Assembly (NCBI GenBank): GCA_900109485.1
Contig: FOAY01000005.1
Span: forward strand, 62,001 to 126,000
Source of the DNA: Kosakonia sacchari
Lineage (GTDB): Bacteria; Pseudomonadota; Gammaproteobacteria; Enterobacterales; Enterobacteriaceae
DNA length: 64,000 nt
Reading direction: 5' to 3'
Shown piece after piece: positions 17,523 through 27,462 of the stretch (the stretch's first letter is position 1; the number at the start of each line of letters is the position of its first letter). The notes beneath the pieces are model-generated. The model searched no databases, was not told the origin of the DNA, and was given only the letters and a program-made list of their open reading frames with translations. The position numbers and the translations under genes are program-made.

Positions 17523-20500
17523 TTACGCTTTCTCGATATTCACTAAAAACGCCTTATATTCCGGTGTTTGCGAGTTCGCATCGCCCACGTTCGGCGTCAG
17601 GGTATTGGCGATGTAGCCCTTTTGCGCCACACCTTCAAAACCCCAGTGCAGCGGAATACCAATGGTTTCCACCGGCTGACCATGTACCTGTAGCGTGCGC
17701 AGGCGGCGCGTGACAACCACCACCGCGCGAATAAAGCCGCGCTTGCTGCTGACCCGAACGCGATCGCCATTGCTGATGCCTTTCGCCGCCGCCAGCGTTT
17801 CACTGATTTCAACAAACTGCTGCGGTTGGGCAATCGCATTCAGGCGCGCATGTTTGGTCCAGGTGTGGAAATGTTCCGTCAGACGATACGTAGTACCGAC
17901 ATACGGGAACTGATCCTTTTTCCCCAGCCGTTTCATATCGTCCTGATAGATGCGTACGACCGGGCTGGAGACGACATTCGGATGCAGCGGGTTGGTACCG
18001 AGCGGGGTTTCCATCGGTTCGTAATGTTCCGGGAACGGCCCTTCTGCCAGCTTATCAAGGGCGAACAGACGCCCCAGCCCTTCCTGCTGCATAATAAACG
18101 GCCCGGTATTGCTGCCCGGCGGCGCGGTGTTGAAGTCCGGAATGTCGTTACCGACCCACTTCGTACCGTTCCACTGAATCAGCATCCTTTTCGCATCCCA
18201 CGGTTTGCCCTGAACGTCAGCCGACGCGCGGTTGTAGAGCACGCGACGGTTGAGCGGCCATGCCCATGCCCACCCCAGCGTATTACCCAGGCCGGAAGGA
18301 TCGGCATTATCACGGTTGGCCATCTGGTTACCCTGCTCTGTCCAGCTACCGCTGTAGATCCAGCAGGATGATGCCGTTGAGCCGTCGTCACGCAGCAGCG
18401 CAAAGCTGTTCAGCAGTTGTCCTTTCTTCGCCAGCAGTTGCCCGTTGGCATCATAGAGATCCGCCAGCGCGTAACCGTTGTTCTCTTTCGCCACCTCTTC
18501 CGAATGCGGATTGTGCGGCTGGCTGTAGTTCCAGCTCATCTTCAGCAGCGGCTCTGCGCCTTTACCGCCTTCGCTGCGGTACATCTCACGCAGGCGGTGG
18601 TAAATCCCGGCGAGAATTTCACCGTCATTCAGCGCTTCACCCGGCGCATCCTGGCCCTTCCAGTGCCACTGTAACCAGCGACCGGAGTTGGCAATTGAGC
18701 CATCCTCTTCGGCGAAGCAGGTCGACGGCAAACGGAACACCTCCGTCGCAATGGTCGATGGATCGACATCATTCATCTCGCCGTGGTTCTGCCAGAAGTT
18801 AGCGGTTTCGGTCACCAGCGGATCGATTACCACCATGTACTTCAATTTGCCGAGCGTACTGACGACTTTGTTTTTGTCCGGGAATGAGGCCACCGGGTTA
18901 AAGCCCTGGCAGAGGTAGCCGGTCACCTCGCCTTTCGCCATCATATTGAAATACTTGATAACGTCGTAAGACTGATCCCACTTTGGCAGCCAGTCAAAGC
19001 CCCAGTCGTTCTCCTTCTGCGCCGCGTCGCCGTAGAACGATTTCATCAGGCTGACGAAGAACTTCGGATAATTGCTCCAGTAGTTAACCTGATCCGGCAA
19101 CAGTGCTTTCGGCGTGTTGGCCGCCAGATACTGTTGCAAATCGACCTGTTTTTCCGAAGGTAGCGTCAGGTAGCCCGGCAGGCTGGTCGAGAGCAGTCCT
19201 AAATCCGTCAGGCCCTGAATGTTGGAGTGGCCGCGCAGCGCATTTACCCCGCCGCCCGCCATGCCCATATTGCCGAGCAGCAACTGGATCATCGCCATGG
19301 TGCGAATGTTCTGTGCGCCGACGGTGTGTTGCGTCCAGCCGAGCGCGTACAGGAACGTGGTGGTTCTGTCTGCCGCGCTGGTTGAGGCCAGCACTTCACA
19401 CACTTTCAGGAAGTCCGCTTTTGGCGTACCGCAAATGTTTTCGACGGTTTCCGGCGTATAGCGATCGACATGCTGTTTCAGCAGATTCCATACACAGCGC
19501 GGATGGCTGAGCGTGTCATCGCGTCTGGCATAGCCGTTCTCATCAAACTGATAGTTCCATGAGGTTTTATCGTACTGACGCTTCTCTTCGTCATAACCGC
19601 TGAACAGACCGTCTGCAAAGGCAAAATCGTCGCGCACCAGTAATGCGGCATTGGTGTAATGTTTGACGTATTCGTCGTTGATCTTGTTGTTTTCTATCAG
19701 GTAGCGCAGCACGCCAGAAAGGAAAGTAATATCCGTCCCGGAGCGTATTGGCGCGTAGATGTCCGCCACCGATGCCGTGCGCGTAAAGCGCGGATCGACA
19801 ACGATCAGCGTGGCATCATTGTTATTTTTGGCTTCCATCGCCCAGCGGAAACCGACCGGGTGGGCTTCAGCGGCGTTACCGCCCATCACCATCACCACAT
19901 TCGCGTTTTTGATATCAACCCAGTGGTTGGTCATCGCACCGCGACCAAATGTTGGAGCAAGACTTGCTACCGTTGGTCCGTGTCAGACGCGCGCCTGGTT
20001 ATCTACCGCCAGCATGCCGAGGGAGCGCACAAATTTCTGCGTCAGCATGCCAGTTTCATTGCTGGCCGCCGAAGCGCAAAGCATACCGGTGGAAAGCCAG
20101 CGATTGACTTTCACGCCCGCGGCGTTGTTTTCCACGAAATGCGCGTCGCGATCGTCTTTCATTAAGCGGGCGATGCGGCTAAAAGCCTCGTCCCACGAAA
20201 TGCGCTGCCACTTATCGGAGCCTGGCGCGCGGTATTCCGGGTAGCGCAGACGGTTTTCACTGTGTACGTAATCAAGCAGGCCAGCCCCTTTCGGGCATAA
20301 CGCGCCGCGACTGACCGGATGATCCGGGTCGCCTTCAATATGATAAATCGCTTCTTTGGCGTTCTTCGCGCCATCGCCCAGGCTATACATTAATAGCCCG
20401 CAACCCACGGAGCAGTATGTGCAGGAGTTTCGGATCTCTTTTGCGCGCAGTAATTTATAATTTCGCGCCTGAGCCAGCGCCATTTTCGGGGCGAACCCTA

Positions 20501-20570
20501 ATGCGGCAACTGTGGTTCCGGCCATACCGCCCGCGCAGATTTTGAAAAATTGTCTGCGGCTGACGTCCAT
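17523..20570 (-). CDS. fdnG: Formate dehydrogenase-N alpha subunit, selenoprotein
   Basis: 1015 residues when the in-frame TGA at codon 196 is read as selenocysteine, exactly the E. coli FdnG length. It starts MDVSRRQFFKICAGG with a twin-arginine (SRRQFF) signal, so it is exported folded by Tat. A CTYCSVGC cluster motif (about residues 50-57) binds 4Fe-4S, followed by molybdopterin-guanine-dinucleotide binding domains. With FdnH and FdnI it forms the membrane complex that oxidises periplasmic formate during nitrate respiration. Gene finders that stop at TGA would split it into 17523-19934 and 19983-20570. Confidence 0.97.
19941..19985 (-). promoter_or_regulatory. Selenocysteine UGA and SECIS element of fdnG
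   Basis: The TGA occupies 19983-19985 (context NQARV-Sec-HGPTV). The following bases CACGGACCAACGG and AGCAAGTCTTGC resemble the E. coli fdnG/fdhF SECIS stem-loop that recruits SelB just downstream of the UGA. The 3' limit given is approximate. Confidence 0.85.
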
Positions 20571-20600
20571 TGCTTTCCTCATTATTTGTCTTCGACTGCG

Positions 20601-20647
20601 GCGGGAAACTAAACATTCCCGCAGGCGAAATAATTGCGGTAAATCAA
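20601..20647. promoter_or_regulatory. fdnG upstream control region with FNR-like site
   Basis: TTGCGGTAAATCAA at 20634-20647 is close to the FNR consensus (TTGAT, four bases, ATCAA). A 7-bp inverted repeat, GCGGGAA...TTCCCGC, lies at 20601-20622 in the predicted fdnG leader. E. coli fdnG is activated by FNR and NarL; heptamers for NarL are not clearly readable here. yddG diverges on the other side. Confidence 0.5.
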
Positions 20648-20791
20648 TAACGCCGGATGGCTGACCCCTAATAGTCGCACCTATCGGATTTTATTAAGCC
20701 ATAAGGAGTAGATGATACGGTGATGAATTCGCGCCAGGTCATTAATCCATGTTATAAGTTGAGGTTTTGTTTTCGCCGATAAAGTGCAGCA

Positions 20792-21685
20792 ATGAACAGA
20801 AAACGTGCAACATTAATTGGTTTACTGGCGGTATTATTATGGAGCACCATGGTCGGTTTTATCCGCGCTGTCAGCGAAGGCCTGGGGCCGGTGGGTGGCG
20901 CAGCGCTGATCTATACCCTGAGCGGTATCCTGCTGATCTTCACCGTCGGGTTTCCCGATTTGCGCCGCTTCCCGCGCAAATATCTGCTGGTCGGCAGCCT
21001 GTTATTTGTCAGCTATGAACTCTGTCTTGCCCTGTCGTTGGGATTTGCCGCAACCCGCCAACAGGCAATCGAAGTGGGAATGGTCAATTATTTATGGCCG
21101 AGCCTGACCATTCTTTGCGCCATATTATTTAACGGACAAAAATCGACTTTCTGGGTTATTCCAGGGCTATTACTGGCTTTACTGGGTGTTTGTTGGGTGC
21201 TTGGCGGCGAGAACGGCCTGAATATTGCTGATATTCGCGAAAATATTATTTCCAGCCCACTCAGCTATGCGCTGGCATTTGCCGGGGCATTTATCTGGGC
21301 GATTTATTGTACGGTAACGGCCAAATATGCGCGGGGCGCCAATGGTATCACGCTGTTTGTTCTGCTGACGGCGGCGACGCTATGGGTGAAATATAGCTTC
21401 TCACCGCAACCGGAAATGGTTTTCAGCCTGTCTGTAAGTGTGAAATTAGTCATGACGGCGGTGGCGCTGGGCTTTGGTTATGCGTCGTGGAATATCGGTA
21501 TTCTGCACGGCAATGTCACGGTGCTGGCCGCCGCTTCCTACTTTACTCCGGTGCTCTCTTCGGCGCTGGCCGCCGTGATGCTGAACGCCCCACTCTCTTT
21601 CTCCTTCTGGCAGGGCGCAGTGATGGTGTGCGGCGGATCGCTGCTCTGCTGGTGGTCGACCCGCCAGGTAGCCCGCTCGGCGTAA
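20792..21685 (+). CDS. yddG: Aromatic amino acid exporter YddG
   Basis: 297 residues with ten membrane helices of the DMT/EamA type. It follows E. coli YddG closely (ATLIGLLAVLLWSTMVGFIRAVSEGLGPVGG at the start, YFTPVLSSALAAVMLNAPLSFSFWQGAVMVCGGSLLCW near the end). YddG exports aromatic amino acids and, in Salmonella, has been linked to paraquat export. It diverges from fdnG as in E. coli and runs convergently into smvA. Confidence 0.94.
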   Translation: MNRKRATLIGLLAVLLWSTMVGFIRAVSEGLGPVGGAALIYTLSGILLIFTVGFPDLRRFPRKYLLVGSLLFVSYELCLALSLGFAATRQQAIEVGMVNYLWPSLTILCAILFNGQKSTFWVIPGLLLALLGVCWVLGGENGLNIADIRENIISSPLSYALAFAGAFIWAIYCTVTAKYARGANGITLFVLLTAATLWVKYSFSPQPEMVFSLSVSVKLVMTAVALGFGYASWNIGILHGNVTVLAAASYFTPVLSSALAAVMLNAPLSFSFWQGAVMVCGGSLLCWWSTRQVARSA

Positions 21686-21696
21686 GCGGGCCGCCG

Positions 21697-23184
21697 CTAT
21701 TTATGCTTCACCTGCGCAAGGCTAAACCAGATGCCGACCGCCAGCAGCATAAGTAATGCGCCTGCGGTACTCAGCGCAACGCTGTGTGAACCGGTAAAGG
21801 CAGTTTTGGCGGCGCTAACGATTTGCTGCGCCAGTAGCGGTTGCGCATCCTGCGCCAGGCGAAACGCCTCGCCTATCGATGAGGAAGCCTGGGCGGCCTG
21901 CGTGCTGCTCAGCCCTTGCGGTAACTGGATTGACGCGGCGAAACTGCGGCTCAGGATCAGGCCGAACACGGCGATCCCAAGACCTGCACCAAGTTCATAG
22001 GCCATCGACTCTATTGCTCCGGCAGCCGCCGCTTTCTCCGGCGGCGCTGCCGCCATAATCGCGGCGGTAGAGGCCAGCAGCGCACTGGCGGCGCTGAAGC
22101 CCAGCAGTGCCATCAGGCTTCCGGCCTGCCACGCCTGGGTGGCGAAATCGGTTACCGATAAGCCGAGAAAACTTAGCGCACTGAAGGCCATGCCGCTGGT
22201 CGCCACGCGACGCAGGCCGAGTTTTGACACCAGCGCCCCGGCTATCGGCCCGCTAAATCCGCTGGCCAGCATCAGCGGCAGCATAAACATTCCGGCGGCG
22301 AAGGGCGTAAAGCCATGGACAAATTGCAGCTCCTGTGCCATCAGCAGTTCAAAACCGACCAGCGTCACCATGGCGGTAATCGCCATCAACGCGCCGGTCA
22401 AAATCACGCGATGGGTAAAGAGCCGCATATCGATCATCGGCGTGGCGGCAGCCAACTGGATACGCACAAAACCGGTCAGCAGCGCGGTGCCGCTTATCAG
22501 CGTACCGGCAATAATCCACAGCGGTAACGTCCCTTTCATCGCCGTTTTGGCGCTCCACACCAGCAACAGGATGGCGACAATCAGCACCAACGCCTGGTTC
22601 AGATGCAGCGGCTGTTCGGCGCGCCCGGCCTGGCGCGGCACATAGCGGGCGGTCAGGATCATCACGCCGATCACAATCGGTACGTTGAGCAGAAAAACCG
22701 ATCCCCAATAGAAATGTTCCAGCAACATGCCGCCAATCAACGGCCCGAAAGCCGCGCCGCCAGAACCGATCGCCGCCCAGACGCCCAGCGCGGTATTGCG
22801 GTGCCGCACTTGTGAAAAGGTGGTGCGAATACCGGCCAGTGTTGCCGGAACAATCATCGCCGCGCCGACGGCCAGCAGAGCGCGCGCGGCGATCAGTTCA
22901 CTGGCGCTGGTGACCAGCGCAGCCAGCAGCGATGCGCCGCCAAACAGTGCGCTGCCGATGAGCAGCAAGCGTTTAAAGCCAATTTTGTCGCCCAGTGCTC
23001 CCATCGGCAGCACCATGCCCGCCATCACCAGCGAGTAGATATCAATAATCCACAGCAGCTCATTCCCGCTGGCATTCAGCTCCGCGCTGAGCGTTGGCGC
23101 GGCAACATGTAGCACCGTCGCATCAATCGCTACCGGAATATAAACCAGCACAATAATGATCAACGTTAACCACTGACGAAACAT
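21697..23184 (-). CDS. smvA: MFS efflux pump SmvA
   Basis: 495 residues from the ATG at 23184 (MFRQWLTLIIIVLVYIPVAIDATVLHVAAPTLS), with a GGAG ribosome site. Fourteen membrane helices of the DHA2 MFS class. SmvA in Salmonella and Klebsiella exports methyl viologen, acriflavine and cationic biocides such as chlorhexidine. The TetR-type smvR diverges from it with a palindromic operator between them. Confidence 0.9.
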   Translation of the reverse strand: MFRQWLTLIIIVLVYIPVAIDATVLHVAAPTLSAELNASGNELLWIIDIYSLVMAGMVLPMGALGDKIGFKRLLLIGSALFGGASLLAALVTSASELIAARALLAVGAAMIVPATLAGIRTTFSQVRHRNTALGVWAAIGSGGAAFGPLIGGMLLEHFYWGSVFLLNVPIVIGVMILTARYVPRQAGRAEQPLHLNQALVLIVAILLLVWSAKTAMKGTLPLWIIAGTLISGTALLTGFVRIQLAAATPMIDMRLFTHRVILTGALMAITAMVTLVGFELLMAQELQFVHGFTPFAAGMFMLPLMLASGFSGPIAGALVSKLGLRRVATSGMAFSALSFLGLSVTDFATQAWQAGSLMALLGFSAASALLASTAAIMAAAPPEKAAAAGAIESMAYELGAGLGIAVFGLILSRSFAASIQLPQGLSSTQAAQASSSIGEAFRLAQDAQPLLAQQIVSAAKTAFTGSHSVALSTAGALLMLLAVGIWFSLAQVKHK

Positions 23185-23205
23185 AACTTCTCCGTAATTG
23201 TTCAA

Positions 23206-23225
23206 TTCTGGACACGCGTCCAGAA
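23206..23225. promoter_or_regulatory. Palindromic operator of smvA/smvR
   Basis: TTCTGGACACGCGTCCAGAA is an almost perfect 20-base palindrome 22 bases upstream of the smvA start, with a further GTCCAG half-site near 23254. Its size and place fit the binding site of the adjacent TetR-type repressor. Confidence 0.7.
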
Positions 23226-23303
23226 ATGGCGATCCTACGCAATGTTGAACGTATGTCCAGCTTTTTGTTACACTCCGTTTCGCATCCATTGAACCGAGGT
23301 TAT

Positions 23304-23879
23304 ATGCGCTATTTAAACCGCGACGATCGCCGGGAAGTGATCCTCAAAGCCGCCATGCGCGTCGCGCTAGCGGAGGGATTTTCCGCCATGACAGTGCGCC
23401 GCATCGCCACCGAAGCCGGGGTGGCGACCGGGCAAGTTCACCACCATTTCGCGTCGGCAAATGCGTTAAAGGCGCAGGCTTTTATTCGTCTGATTGACGA
23501 ACTGCTGAATGTGGAGCTGTTACCTACCACCGCGCCGTGGCGCGATCAACTGCACGCGATGCTGGGCAGCGATGAAGGCGGTTTTGAACCCTATGTGCAT
23601 TTGTGGCGCGAAGCGCTACTGCTGGCCAATAAAGATCCGGAGTTCAAAGGGGCTTATCTGACCACTCTCGAAATGTGGCATGTCAAAGTGGTTCACTTGA
23701 TAAACCTGGGCCGCGCTGCGGGCGCGTTTTCCGATTGCGACAGCGCCGAAAATATCGCCTGGCGTTTGATTGCGCTGGTCTGCGGCATGGACGGGATTTG
23801 CATGCTGGGCATGCCAGATGTCGATGAAGCGGCCTTCAATCGCCATCTGGCGGTAATGATAGAAAAAGAGCTGTGTTAA
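23304..23879 (+). CDS. smvR: TetR-family repressor SmvR
   Basis: 191 residues from the ATG at 23304 (MRYLNRDDRREVILKAAMRVALAEG). The N-terminal TetR helix-turn-helix is clear (FSAMTVRRIATEAGVATGQVHHHFASANALKAQAF, about 27-61); the C-terminal helical domain would bind the inducer. The divergent position next to smvA and the shared palindrome make it the local repressor. Its last 4 nt overlap the convergent nhoA end. Confidence 0.87.
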   Translation: MRYLNRDDRREVILKAAMRVALAEGFSAMTVRRIATEAGVATGQVHHHFASANALKAQAFIRLIDELLNVELLPTTAPWRDQLHAMLGSDEGGFEPYVHLWREALLLANKDPEFKGAYLTTLEMWHVKVVHLINLGRAAGAFSDCDSAENIAWRLIALVCGMDGICMLGMPDVDEAAFNRHLAVMIEKELC

Positions 23880-24718
23880 GCGTGTTCACCGTGTAAGTCG
23901 AAACGGCTCATGACCTCTTCGAGTTGCCGGAGGCTGAAGCCATATTGCGGATCGCTGACGCCCAGCCCGAAACGTGTTTGCAAGGTTTCGTACAGCGCCG
24001 GAACATCCGCCAGCACCTTATCTTCCTCAACCTGCCCTTTATTCCAGTGCGTGAAGTGGAAATTGGTCAGCGTCAGCTTTTCGCCGTCCGGCAGATGGCG
24101 GCACATCAACAGATGGTGGCGAAAATGCGATGCGGGCCAGTGGGCGGAGTGGAAATTACCCATCACGAAATCAGCCTGGTATTGCGGCCCGATTTCAAAC
24201 TGATACATCGATTGCCAGCGCTGATGATGGCGGAACTGCAACACCCAGTCTTCACCTGCGCGTTGCAACCGATAAAGACCGTGCGGCGTTCCCTGTTCCA
24301 CCTCCGCCAGCAGACGAATCGGCGCGGTCAGGGTTTGTCCGCCAAAACCGACATCTGCAATCCACTGTTCTCCCTCCAGGGTAACCAGCAGAACGCGATG
24401 GGTGCGCGGCGGCATCTGCGGCGGATTGGAAATGATCACCCGGCCTAACAGGCTGCGTACCGTAAAACCGATCTCTTTCAGCGCACGTTCAAACAGCCCG
24501 TTCTGCTCAAAGCAGTAGCCGCCGCGCCGGGCGACGACCAGCTTTTGAAAGAGGGCTTCATCGCTGAGTTCGATTTCGCGTGGCAAAACAACATCAAGGT
24601 TTTCAAAGGGAATGGCGCCATTATGCTGCAAATGCAGCGCCCGCAGCGTTTCAAGTGAGACATCGGGCGTCAGATTCCAGCCAATCCTGGCCAGATAAGC
24701 GGTCAAAAAAGGGGTCAT
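23876..24718 (-). CDS. nhoA: Arylamine N-acetyltransferase
   Basis: 280 residues, matching E. coli NhoA (281). The catalytic triad is visible: Cys69 in RRGGYCFEQN, His107 in PPRTHRVL, Asp122 in WIADVGFGGQT. The cytosolic enzyme transfers acetyl from acetyl-CoA to arylamines and N-hydroxyarylamines. A single gene, tail to tail with smvR. Confidence 0.94.
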   Translation of the reverse strand: MTPFLTAYLARIGWNLTPDVSLETLRALHLQHNGAIPFENLDVVLPREIELSDEALFQKLVVARRGGYCFEQNGLFERALKEIGFTVRSLLGRVIISNPPQMPPRTHRVLLVTLEGEQWIADVGFGGQTLTAPIRLLAEVEQGTPHGLYRLQRAGEDWVLQFRHHQRWQSMYQFEIGPQYQADFVMGNFHSAHWPASHFRHHLLMCRHLPDGEKLTLTNFHFTHWNKGQVEEDKVLADVPALYETLQTRFGLGVSDPQYGFSLRQLEEVMSRFDLHGEHA

Positions 24719-24790
24719 ACAGGCTCCTTGTGCGTGATGTCCCTTTGTTATACCGTATTTTTTTGCGCCGACAGGCGATTTCGTGCCCTC

Positions 24791-26446
24791 TCAATGCTTT
24801 GTGTTGCGCTGCAGAAGCCACAGCGCGGTCAGCATTAACGCCAGCCCGACGATCAGCGTCAGCGTGGCCATTGCCATTCCTTGCCCTACCGAACCCTGCT
24901 CAAATTGCCGCCAGATAAACACCGCGACGGTTTGCGTTCCTGCGGGCGACAGCAGCAGCGATGTCACCAGTTCACGTGAAGCAATGGCGAAGACCATCAG
25001 CATTGCTGCCAGCATCGCCGGGAAAATCAGCGGCAGCACAATCAGACGCAGCGCCTGAAATGCGCTGGCACCGTGTACACGCGCCGCCGGTTCGAGGTTA
25101 CCGCCTAACTGACGCATGGCGCTGCCAATGTAGCGCACCGGCCACGGCAGCAGCAGACAACAATAAGAGATGAGCAAAATCCCCCAGGTGTTGTACGGCG
25201 AAACCGGCCAGAAACTGCGGTTCCACAATAAAATCAACCCGACGCCCACCACCACGCCGGGCAGTGCCGCAGGCAGCAGCGACAGCGCATCGATCACCGC
25301 GCGCCCTTTTATCTTCTGCATCACCACCAGCCAGGCGGCGCACAGCCCGAGTAGCCCGGTGAGCAGCGCGGTTCCCAGCGCCAGCGATAAGCTGGTGCCG
25401 AGTGCAGGCAGCGCATCACCGCGCTGGGCGAAAAGCGCCGCAAAGTGTTTAATCGTCAGATTATCCAGCGTCAGCCCGCCGGAAAGCGTCGCGCTAAAAC
25501 CGCTTAGCGCCATCGACAGGCCCGGCAGCACCGCGGCCAGAACCCCTACGCTACTCATCACCAGCAGTACCGGTAGCGTGAAAAAGCCCAGCTTCGCCCC
25601 CACATGTTCGGTGGGTTTGCCGGAGACGCTGGTCACATCTTGATCGCCCGTCAACAAACGTTGCAGCCACCAGCCGCAGAGTGCAATGACGATCAGCATC
25701 ACCGACAGGATCGACGCGCCCGGCAAGTCGATCGGCCAGTCTGCCAGCTTCTCTTCAATGCCGACGGTCAACATCACCACGCCCGCACGGGAGCCAAGCG
25801 CCGCAGGAACGCCGTACTCTTCCACCGCGAGGGTAAACGCCAGCAACATCCCTGCCGCCAGCGCCGGAGAAAGTAACGGCAGCGTAATATGGCAAAACGC
25901 CTTCCACGGTGTGGCGCCATGAACGCGGGCGACTTGTGCCAGCCGCTGCCCGCTGACCAGTAAACTGCGCGATACAGCAAAATAGACCACCGGGAAAATG
26001 TTCAGCGTCATGACCAGCACGATACCGGTTTTACTGAACAACACATTATTGAGATCGATCCCGGTAAGCTGCATCAGATAGCCCTGCGTTTGCAGGACCA
26101 GCATCCACGATAAGGCGGCAATATAAGGTGGCGTTAAAAACGGGATCAGAAACAGCAGATCCCAGGCTTTTGGCCACGGCAGATCAAACAGCCCGCGCGC
26201 CACGCCGAGCGGCAAGCCAATCACCACACTCAGCAGTGCTACGCCAGTGGCGATTTGCAGCGTGCCACCAAGCATCATTGGCAGTTGCGGTTCCGCCAGC
26301 AGGAGCGGAATGCCGGAGAACGCGCCGCTAAAGACCCCGGCGCTAAACTGCGGAAACACCGCCTGCAAGAGAATAAACAGTAACGGTAGCGCAACCAGTA
26401 TCACCAGCAGCCCTATCGTCACCCGCGCAATCAGTTTCTGGTTCAC
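24791..26446 (-). CDS. ABC importer permease, two-domain Fe(III)/phosphonate type
   Basis: 551 residues made of two homologous permease halves, each with about six helices and its own EAA loop (VARVHGATPWKAFCHITLPLLSPAL and AARVHGASAFQALRLIVLPLIFPAM). This fused layout is typical of FbpB/SfuB iron permeases and of 2-aminoethylphosphonate permeases. It is the third gene of an ATPase, binding protein, permease operon and lies after an intercistronic hairpin that may lower its expression. Confidence 0.88.
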   Translation of the reverse strand: MNQKLIARVTIGLLVILVALPLLFILLQAVFPQFSAGVFSGAFSGIPLLLAEPQLPMMLGGTLQIATGVALLSVVIGLPLGVARGLFDLPWPKAWDLLFLIPFLTPPYIAALSWMLVLQTQGYLMQLTGIDLNNVLFSKTGIVLVMTLNIFPVVYFAVSRSLLVSGQRLAQVARVHGATPWKAFCHITLPLLSPALAAGMLLAFTLAVEEYGVPAALGSRAGVVMLTVGIEEKLADWPIDLPGASILSVMLIVIALCGWWLQRLLTGDQDVTSVSGKPTEHVGAKLGFFTLPVLLVMSSVGVLAAVLPGLSMALSGFSATLSGGLTLDNLTIKHFAALFAQRGDALPALGTSLSLALGTALLTGLLGLCAAWLVVMQKIKGRAVIDALSLLPAALPGVVVGVGLILLWNRSFWPVSPYNTWGILLISYCCLLLPWPVRYIGSAMRQLGGNLEPAARVHGASAFQALRLIVLPLIFPAMLAAMLMVFAIASRELVTSLLLSPAGTQTVAVFIWRQFEQGSVGQGMAMATLTLIVGLALMLTALWLLQRNTKH

Positions 26447-26461
26447 AGCAGGTATCCTGAA

Positions 26462-26478
26462 AGCGGGGTTACCCCCGC
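26462..26478 (-). promoter_or_regulatory. Intercistronic hairpin between binding-protein and permease genes
   Basis: AGCGGGG, three-base loop, CCCCGCT in the 47-base gap. It has no proper T-run, so it probably acts as an mRNA stabiliser favouring the binding protein over the permease. Confidence 0.55.
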
Positions 26479-26493
26479 TATAAATGACGTGGA

Positions 26494-27462
26494 TTACTTC
26501 ACAAACAGGGCGTTAAAACGCTTCAGAATATCGCCACGCTCGCTGGTGCCGCTGCTTTGCGTTGGCAAAATATTCAGTTCGGTAAACAGCGGGCGTTTTG
26601 CTTCCACGTCCGTACGCGCTGGCATCAACCAGGCATCGGCAACCATGGTCTGCCCTTCCGGCGACAGAACGTAATCGATAAACGCTTTTGCGTCATCGGC
26701 ATGCTGGGTGGTTTTGAGGATCATCATCGGGCGCGGCGCAATCACCGTGCCGCTGGCCGGGAAGATCACTTTCAGCGATTCGCCCTGCGCGATATTGCCG
26801 TAAGTGACGTAATCAACCGCGCCGAAGACGGCGGCTTTTGCCCCCTGCATTACCGGCGTTACCGCCTGCGCATTCGGGCCGCTGACCACCATGCCGTTGC
26901 TTTTCAGTTCATCAAACAGTTGCCAGGCTTTCTCACCCATGCCATTTTGCAGACCGATCAGCAAATCCAGCGAAGCGCCGGACAGCGCCGGATCGGGCGT
27001 GGTGACTTTATCTTTGAAGGCTGCTGATGTCAGATCCTGCCACTCTTTCGGTTCCGGCGTGCCGCTTTTGGTGTTCCAGACAATGCCCAGCGCCGAGACG
27101 CCCTGCGCCACATAATCTGCGCTTTTCAGCGCGGGTGGAACCTTTTCCGCATTGGCGCTGGCAAACGGCAGCAACCAGCCGCGATGATGCAGATCTTCCG
27201 CCGTATCCCAGGAGGCTGAAATCAGAATATCGGCCTGCGGATTGGCCTGTTCAGCTTCGAGGCGCGCCATCACTTTGCCGGTGGTGGCCTGGAAAATGTT
27301 GACCTTCACGCCGGTTTTTTGCTCGAACCCGGTGGCCAGGCTTTTCGCCAGCGAACCGGGGCCTGCGGTATAAACGGTCAGCGCGTGCGCGCTGGACATC
27401 ATCATGGACGACAGCACCATGGCTAAAGCGACTCCTTTTTTCACGGACAGTAAGGCTTTCAT
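26494..27462 (-). CDS. Periplasmic binding protein, family 1 (iron/aminoethylphosphonate type)
   Basis: 322 residues from the ATG at 27462 (MKALLSVKKGVALAMVLSS), with a signal peptide ending SSAHA. The mature part starts LTVYTAGPGSLAKSLATGFEQKTGVKVNIFQATTGKVMARLEAE, the usual opening of AfuA/FbpA-like proteins. The tyrosine pair that binds iron in FbpA (YYxY) is not evident, so a ligand other than bare ferric iron, such as a phosphonate, is possible. Its start overlaps the ATPase stop by 4 nt. Confidence 0.83.
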   Translation of the reverse strand: MKALLSVKKGVALAMVLSSMMMSSAHALTVYTAGPGSLAKSLATGFEQKTGVKVNIFQATTGKVMARLEAEQANPQADILISASWDTAEDLHHRGWLLPFASANAEKVPPALKSADYVAQGVSALGIVWNTKSGTPEPKEWQDLTSAAFKDKVTTPDPALSGASLDLLIGLQNGMGEKAWQLFDELKSNGMVVSGPNAQAVTPVMQGAKAAVFGAVDYVTYGNIAQGESLKVIFPASGTVIAPRPMMILKTTQHADDAKAFIDYVLSPEGQTMVADAWLMPARTDVEAKRPLFTELNILPTQSSGTSERGDILKRFNALFVK

